Shown: positions 59,633 to 64,000 of the stretch, one piece after another
Position numbering within the stretch: position 1 is the stretch's first letter
How the letters are laid out: each line of letters begins with the position of its first letter
Source: JADMIH01 sp035274425
Lineage (GTDB): Bacteria; Chloroflexota; Chloroflexia; QHBQ01; JADMIH01
NCBI GenBank assembly: GCA_035274425.1
Contig: DATEOC010000093.1
Span: forward strand, 20,729 to 84,728
Reading direction: 5' to 3'
Length of the DNA: 64,000 nucleotides
Position numbers and translations under genes: made by a program
Notes under the pieces: generated by a model
What the model was told of the DNA's origin: nothing
Databases searched by the model: none
What the model saw: the letters and a program-made list of their open reading frames with translations, nothing else

Positions 59633-62482
59633 TCACACTTCTCTTTTATCCTTGCGACGAGCTTGATCGGCATCTTCAGCACCCAATAGCCTCCGCACCA
59701 CCGTCCGCAGGGTCGCGGCCTCTAGAGGCTTCACCATGTACTCGTCTGCTCCCAGGCTTTTACCGAACTCCTGCTGGTCCACCACCGAGATGATAAGCAC
59801 GGGGATGTCGCGGGTGGCAGGCTCGCGCTTGAGGCGGTTCAGCACCTCCCAGCCGTCCCTCCTGGGTAGCACCACGTCGAGGGCGATTGCGGCGGGCCTC
59901 ACCTCGTGGGCGAGTTGCAGCGCTTCGTCGCCGTCCGCCGCGACCACGACCTTGTACCCCTCCATCTCAAGCATGTCGCAGATTATCTCGCGCTGGTCCT
60001 CGTCGTCCTCAACGATCAGCACCGTAGGCACGCCCTGCCTGTCATCTCCCCTGGTGTAAAGTGGGCGGGGCTGAGAAGTGGGAAGGGCTTTGCTGTCAGG
60101 CGCGACGGGGAGGCTGAAGCTGAAGGAGCTTCCCAGGTCCGCGCCCGCGCTCCTCACCCACGCCTGGCCGCCGTTCAGCTCCACCAGGCTGCGCACGATG
60201 GCGAGGCCGAGGCCGGTGCCGCCCGAACGCCGCTTCACCGAGGAATCGACCTGGTAGAACCTGTCCCAGATGCGCGCTAGCTGCTCCTCGTCGATACCGG
60301 CACCCGTGTCGGTTACGGAGACGACCACGCTCTGCGGTTGGCTGCCGGGGTCGAGCGGGGGCAGAGGGTCGAGGCTCGCCAATGCGGGGTCGTCCGGCGA
60401 ACGCTCGGAGAGGGTAGCGGAGAAGGTGATGCTGCCGCCCTCCGGGGTGAACTTGAGCGCGTTGGAGAGGAGGTTTTCCAGGACCTGCTGCAACTTGGTC
60501 TCTTCCGAGAGCACGTCGGGCAGTCCGTCAGGCGAGACGTCGTTGCTGATGCTCACCCCGGCGTTCACCGCCAGTATGCGTGTGTGCGCTATCGTGCGTG
60601 CCACAATGTCGGCAAGGTTTACCGGCTCCTGCTCTATGATGATAGTGCCCGATTCCAGCTTCGACACGTCGAGTAGATCGTTGATCAGGTGGAGGAGGCG
60701 GTCGGCGTTGGCGCGAACCGCGTTGAGGGCGCGGGTCTGCCGCTCGCTGAGGGGGCCGTGCAGCCCGCGCAGCATGAGGTCGCTATAGCCCATGATCGCG
60801 GAGAGAGGGGTGCGCAACTCGTGGCTCACCACCGAAAGGAACTCGTCCTTCAGCCGCTCGGTCATCTTCTCCTGCGTGATGTCGTGGAAGACAAGCACCG
60901 CGCCGCTTATCTTCCCCTCGCTATCGGTTAACGGCGAGCCACTGACGCTGATGATTATCTCGTGGCCGTTGGGCCGCCGGACCATAAGCTGCTCGCCCAC
61001 GACGGTCTCACCCCGTAGCGCCCTCATAGGGGTCAATCGCTCCTCGGTGAGCAACTCCCCATCCAGGGAGTAGAGGCCGTACAGGCGGGGATAATCGTCA
61101 GGCCTGGCACCTGTGGCGACGTTGCGACCCAGCAGACGCTGTCCCGCGGGGTTGATACGCAGCACGCGGCCCTGGGCGTCGAAGATAGCTACTCCATCCG
61201 CCATCTGGTTGATGATGGTGTCAAGCTCTTCGGCGCGGGCGCGGGCGCGCTCGGCAGCACGCTGCTCTTTTTCGCGCGCCTGCACCGTCTCGGTCACTTC
61301 ATGCGCGATGAGTATTACGACGCGCTTACCTTCTTCTCCGACACCCTCGACAGGGACGATAGACCAGTTCCAGTATGTGGTGCCGCGCTCCGGACTCTCC
61401 GAGGCGTACTGCTCAAATGAAATTGCTTCGCCTGTGTCGAAGACCTTCTGCATCATGGCAACGAAGCCTTCAGACTGGTCGGTCCAAGTAGCGGTGATTT
61501 CGCGTGCCGTTCGCCCAATGAGGGACGCCTCGCTTCGATACGGCTCAGGGAGCAAGGCCAGCATGGTGCTGTTGATGAGGAGGATGCGCCAGTCTGGAGG
61601 CTCCATCACGAGCAACATGCCTGGGAAGTTGTCGAGCACCTTCCCCAGGAAAGCGCGCTGGGAGCTTTCCGACCCCCTCGCCCTCAACTCTTCGACGGCG
61701 AGGGCCGCGGCATTCGCCACCACCGATGCGGTAGCGATCTCCGACTCCTTCCAGTTGCGGGGAGTGCGGTTGGTGAGGATTACAGCGCCTATCGACTTGC
61801 CCCCGCGCAAGAGGGGCACACCAATGCTGGAGATGCCCCCCTCGGCGGCGTGGAGGGGGAAGTCCGATATGGGGAGGTCAGGTGATATGCCGATGTCCTG
61901 GAGGGTAATGGGCTTGCCGGCGGCTATGACGCGAGTCGCCATCCCCTGGCCGGGTTTATATACTAGCTGCTTGTACGCCTCCGTCCTGTAGCCGTCCATC
62001 GCGCGCCATTTGGTACTCCCGTCAGGCTCAAGAGTGCTTATGCTGGCGTAATCGGCGTTGAGCAGTTGCCGCAATGCCTGGAGCATTGATTGCAGGGAGT
62101 CTTCGAGCTGCACCATACCACCCAGGTGCTGCCCAATCTCGCGCAGCATCTGGCTCTCTTTCAGGGCCTCATCTGCCTCTATCAATTCCTGCGCGTGGCG
62201 GAGGGTGAAGCTCGCGGCAGCCGCGAAGCCACGGAGTAGCTGCTCATCTACTGGACTGGAAGGGTTGTGGGCTACCAGGCGGGCAAGCTCGCGCTCCCCG
62301 TGCAGCACGGGCACGATTATATCGCCCTCCGCAGGGGTGTAGACGGCCCCGTGAGCGAACGAGGCATCTGATGTGCCAAGCACAGTAAAGTCGCCTTGCT
62401 CGGCATCGAATCTCAGGAGCAACACGCCTGCCCCGATGGCATCGGCGGCTGAATTCAGTAGGTCTTTTAGCGCCTCGGTCAC
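59633..62482 (-). CDS. Hybrid sensor histidine kinase/response regulator
   Basis: A 949-residue protein starting at GTG. Order: N-terminal GAF-like region (1-~100), GAF (~115-265; GQGMATRVIAAGKPITLQD), PAS (~275-395), PAS (~420-545; DGVAIFDAQGRVLRINPAG), HisKA with phosphoacceptor His in SVVSHELRTPLSAIMGYSDL (~560), HATPase (N box VLENLLSNALKF, G1 DTGAGI, G2 GGTGLGLAIV), and a receiver (~820-935; VLIVEDDEDQ, Asp in IALDVVLPRRDG). No transmembrane segment, so it senses a cytoplasmic signal. The partner regulator is not adjacent. Confidence 0.94.
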   Translation of the reverse strand: MTEALKDLLNSAADAIGAGVLLLRFDAEQGDFTVLGTSDASFAHGAVYTPAEGDIIVPVLHGERELARLVAHNPSSPVDEQLLRGFAAAASFTLRHAQELIEADEALKESQMLREIGQHLGGMVQLEDSLQSMLQALRQLLNADYASISTLEPDGSTKWRAMDGYRTEAYKQLVYKPGQGMATRVIAAGKPITLQDIGISPDLPISDFPLHAAEGGISSIGVPLLRGGKSIGAVILTNRTPRNWKESEIATASVVANAAALAVEELRARGSESSQRAFLGKVLDNFPGMLLVMEPPDWRILLINSTMLALLPEPYRSEASLIGRTAREITATWTDQSEGFVAMMQKVFDTGEAISFEQYASESPERGTTYWNWSIVPVEGVGEEGKRVVILIAHEVTETVQAREKEQRAAERARARAEELDTIINQMADGVAIFDAQGRVLRINPAGQRLLGRNVATGARPDDYPRLYGLYSLDGELLTEERLTPMRALRGETVVGEQLMVRRPNGHEIIISVSGSPLTDSEGKISGAVLVFHDITQEKMTERLKDEFLSVVSHELRTPLSAIMGYSDLMLRGLHGPLSERQTRALNAVRANADRLLHLINDLLDVSKLESGTIIIEQEPVNLADIVARTIAHTRILAVNAGVSISNDVSPDGLPDVLSEETKLQQVLENLLSNALKFTPEGGSITFSATLSERSPDDPALASLDPLPPLDPGSQPQSVVVSVTDTGAGIDEEQLARIWDRFYQVDSSVKRRSGGTGLGLAIVRSLVELNGGQAWVRSAGADLGSSFSFSLPVAPDSKALPTSQPRPLYTRGDDRQGVPTVLIVEDDEDQREIICDMLEMEGYKVVVAADGDEALQLAHEVRPAAIALDVVLPRRDGWEVLNRLKREPATRDIPVLIISVVDQQEFGKSLGADEYMVKPLEAATLRTVVRRLLGAEDADQARRKDKREV

Positions 62483-62513
62483 GTATTCTGGCTCATTTCT
62501 CTAAGGAGGGCGA

Positions 62514-63281
62514 TCACATCCGCATGACGACGCGCCTGAACGCTTCGGCATAACTGAGGCCGTAAGGTTTGGCGATCTGGGCTGCTCGGTCCTTGATACG
62601 CTCGGCCAGCTCGGTGGCCTCGCCCACTTGGCTCTTGTGCAATTTCAATGCCTCTATCTTGTCGTCTATCGTATCGCTTATGTCAACCAGCACGGTAGGC
62701 TGGTCGCTACCCCACAGGTAAATCTCCTTCACTTTGTGCGGCTCGAGGCCTTCGCTTATCTGCTCCGAAAATTGCAAGGGGTCGCGCGCGGTGGGGTAGA
62801 TGGCGTCTATGGTCGCCTGGCCGATGGCGCGGTGGTCGGGGTGGTTGATGAAGGCGTTGTCGTAGAAGAGGGTGAGGGGGTCGTGGGTCATGACGGCGTA
62901 AGGGCGGTACTTGCGTATCATCCTGGTGACCGCGCCCCGCAATTCGAGGCTTGGCGTAAGCTCGCCATCCGGGAAGCGGAGGAACTCTACAGTATTGACC
63001 CCAATGCGGGCGGCGGCTGCGCGCTGCTCATCTTCCCGCTGGGAGCTGAGGCGCTCGCGGGTCATCTCACGGTTTGGAGTGCCCTTGTCGCCGCTGGTGG
63101 CGAGCACGAAGACCACCTCTATCCCCTGGCGGACCCAGCTGGCGACCGTGCCCGCCGACGAAAACTCCGGGTCGTCCGGGTGCGCCGCCACGAGCAGCAC
63201 CCGCTTCTGGTCGTCCTCAAGCTCAGCGTCGGCAGGCCCAGGACGCGGTATTGCCATCATATTGTTCTGATTGTCAGCCAT
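62514..63281 (-). CDS. PIG-L family deacetylase
   Basis: A zinc-dependent N-deacetylase of ~255 residues (MshB/GlcNAc-PI type). Zinc ligands lie in AAHPDDPE and FINHPDHRAIG. The ATG at 63281 is taken as the start; an upstream open extension of 12 codons derives from intergenic sequence. The substrate may be an N-acetylglucosaminyl compound or a mycothiol/bacillithiol precursor and cannot be told from sequence. It precedes the hybrid kinase gene in the same direction by 31 bp. Confidence 0.9.
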   Translation of the reverse strand: MADNQNNMMAIPRPGPADAELEDDQKRVLLVAAHPDDPEFSSAGTVASWVRQGIEVVFVLATSGDKGTPNREMTRERLSSQREDEQRAAAARIGVNTVEFLRFPDGELTPSLELRGAVTRMIRKYRPYAVMTHDPLTLFYDNAFINHPDHRAIGQATIDAIYPTARDPLQFSEQISEGLEPHKVKEIYLWGSDQPTVLVDISDTIDDKIEALKLHKSQVGEATELAERIKDRAAQIAKPYGLSYAEAFRRVVMRM

Positions 63282-64000
63282 CGTGTTTATATACGCTCCT
63301 TCGATTTTGGATTTCAATTCTTTTTATATTCACCGCAGAGACGCAGAGGGCGCAGAGGTTCTTTGGGAATTACGAATTATGGGTTTATGCTATTTCCAAC
63401 CCCCGAAGGGGGATGGGTGAACAACTTTTGGAACTACCATAACTCCAAATTACGTTATATCGTCCGTCGTCCGTCGTCTGTCGTCCTCCCAAACGCCCTC
63501 AAAACCACCAATTTCGGACCAATTTGGGAAATTGGCCCAAAAAGCTGTCCCATTTTACCCCCGAAAGGGGATTAATTAAATAGAGATGCATTTCCGGTCT
63601 CGCCGTCCGCAGTCGAGGTCCAACCCCAAGGGTCCCGCTGGTGTCCCTGTCATAGAGGGAATCACAAACTCCCTCGTCACCCCCCAAAAGGAGGTCTCAG
63701 CCTAGAATACCGAGTACCGGGTAACGAGTAACGAGTCCCATCTACACTCACCCATCACCCATCACGTTTTACGTTTCACTCATTACTCACTGCTCGCTAC
63801 TCGACATTCGACACAACGGCACAGCGCAGGTCAATCCTCACCTGGTAGGAGCGCCATGCCCATAGCTCACCCCTGGTGTGCATCTAACTACACCCCAGGC
63901 ATTGAGATAAATCACCAGGAACCAGTTGCGGCACAGGGGCACCCGACCCTACAACCCACCGCCCCCATAGGGGCATGGCGACGCCATGCCCCCACCCCCG
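63282..64000. other. Repeat-rich intergenic region at the right window edge
   Basis: No gene recognised in 719 bp. It contains a CCGCAGAGACGCAGAGGGCGCAGAGG array (63332-63358), an ATTACGAATTA unit, a GTCGTCCGTCGTC array (~63463-63485), paired CCCCCGAAGGGGG stems (~63402 and ~63560), a GTAACGAGTAACGAGT array (~63721-63736), ATCACCCATCACGTTTTACGTTTCAC (~63752-63778), and a GGGGCATGGC palindrome. Confidence 0.7.
63970..63992. repeat. GTAGGGGC-type palindrome
   Basis: GGGGCATGGC-3 nt-GCCATGCCCC, a perfect 10-bp stem; the same family as 11594 and 23862. Confidence 0.75.

Noticed and set aside
63499..63687. 62-codon minus-strand open frame near the right edge
   Set aside because: Sits in repeat-rich DNA, lacks a ribosome site and shows no protein-like pattern.

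Overview
This is a 64 kb window from a GC-rich bacterial chromosome whose gene content is typical of Chloroflexota. The pointers are a DUF1501/DUF1800 pair, extracellular propeller proteins with repeated DVWAVG/HWDG motifs, a propeller protein with a tandem FWR..GG..FGYP module, many DUF433/DUF5615 toxin-antitoxin pairs, a zinc-ribbon MscL, a glycoside-hydrolase/ABC sugar locus, and gene junctions full of 7-8 nt tandem repeats. The assignment is inferred from gene content; no rRNA or tRNA gene was recognised, so it cannot be confirmed here.

Layout. 0-4.7 kb: the C-terminal end of an aconitase read in frame into a methyltransferase, a glycine-rich repeat protein, aspS and a small membrane protein. 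4.8-7.4 kb: an AT-richer patch with a decayed DUF1801 gene and a pentapeptide-repeat/TIR protein. 7.4-17.3 kb: a carbohydrate locus in which an ABC importer (binding protein and two permeases), a disordered small protein, amylosucrase and trehalose synthase form one leftward unit, with a GH1 beta-glycosidase divergent from it across a possible operator. 17.7-23.8 kb: a membrane-anchored propeller, a propionyl-CoA-type carboxyltransferase, an alpha/beta hydrolase and an ABC-2 exporter. 24-28.3 kb: an HD-GYP protein, a NarL-type regulator and three Hsp20 genes behind a promoter bracketed by two CIRCE elements. 28.4-31.1 kb: DUF1501/DUF1800. 31.5-33.2 kb: three tandem DUF433-DUF5615 modules, two of them damaged. 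33.2-36.8 kb: mscL, an unknown 469-residue protein with a decayed copy behind it, and a 2-hydroxyacid dehydrogenase. 36.9-41.0 kb: a 57-residue membrane protein, an MrfA-like helicase, a vapBC pair with an amber codon in vapC, and a DUF433-DUF5615 pair lying between 77-bp direct repeats. 41-45.5 kb: a secreted propeller protein and folE-folP-folK. 45.5-55.3 kb: a YfhO-type membrane protein, two large glycosyltransferases and a coiled-coil methyltransferase (surface polysaccharide), then mrp. 55.5-63.3 kb: an acetyltransferase, a histidine phosphatase, a two-gene candidate defence operon (Abi_C-like protein plus PD-(D/E)XK-like nuclease), a hybrid histidine kinase and a PIG-L deacetylase.

Two themes stand out. 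First, short tandem repeats occupy most junctions and also enter reading frames, adding peptide insertions to a YfhO protein and a helicase and new N-termini to a glycosyltransferase and FolP. Second, toxin and defence genes are frequently broken by single stops or frameshifts, while three loci (TIR at 6.0-7.1 kb, the 469-residue protein at 34.0-35.7 kb, and the Abi_C/nuclease pair at 57.6-59.6 kb) are AT-richer than their surroundings and look recently acquired. The Abi_C/nuclease pair is the best candidate for an undescribed system.
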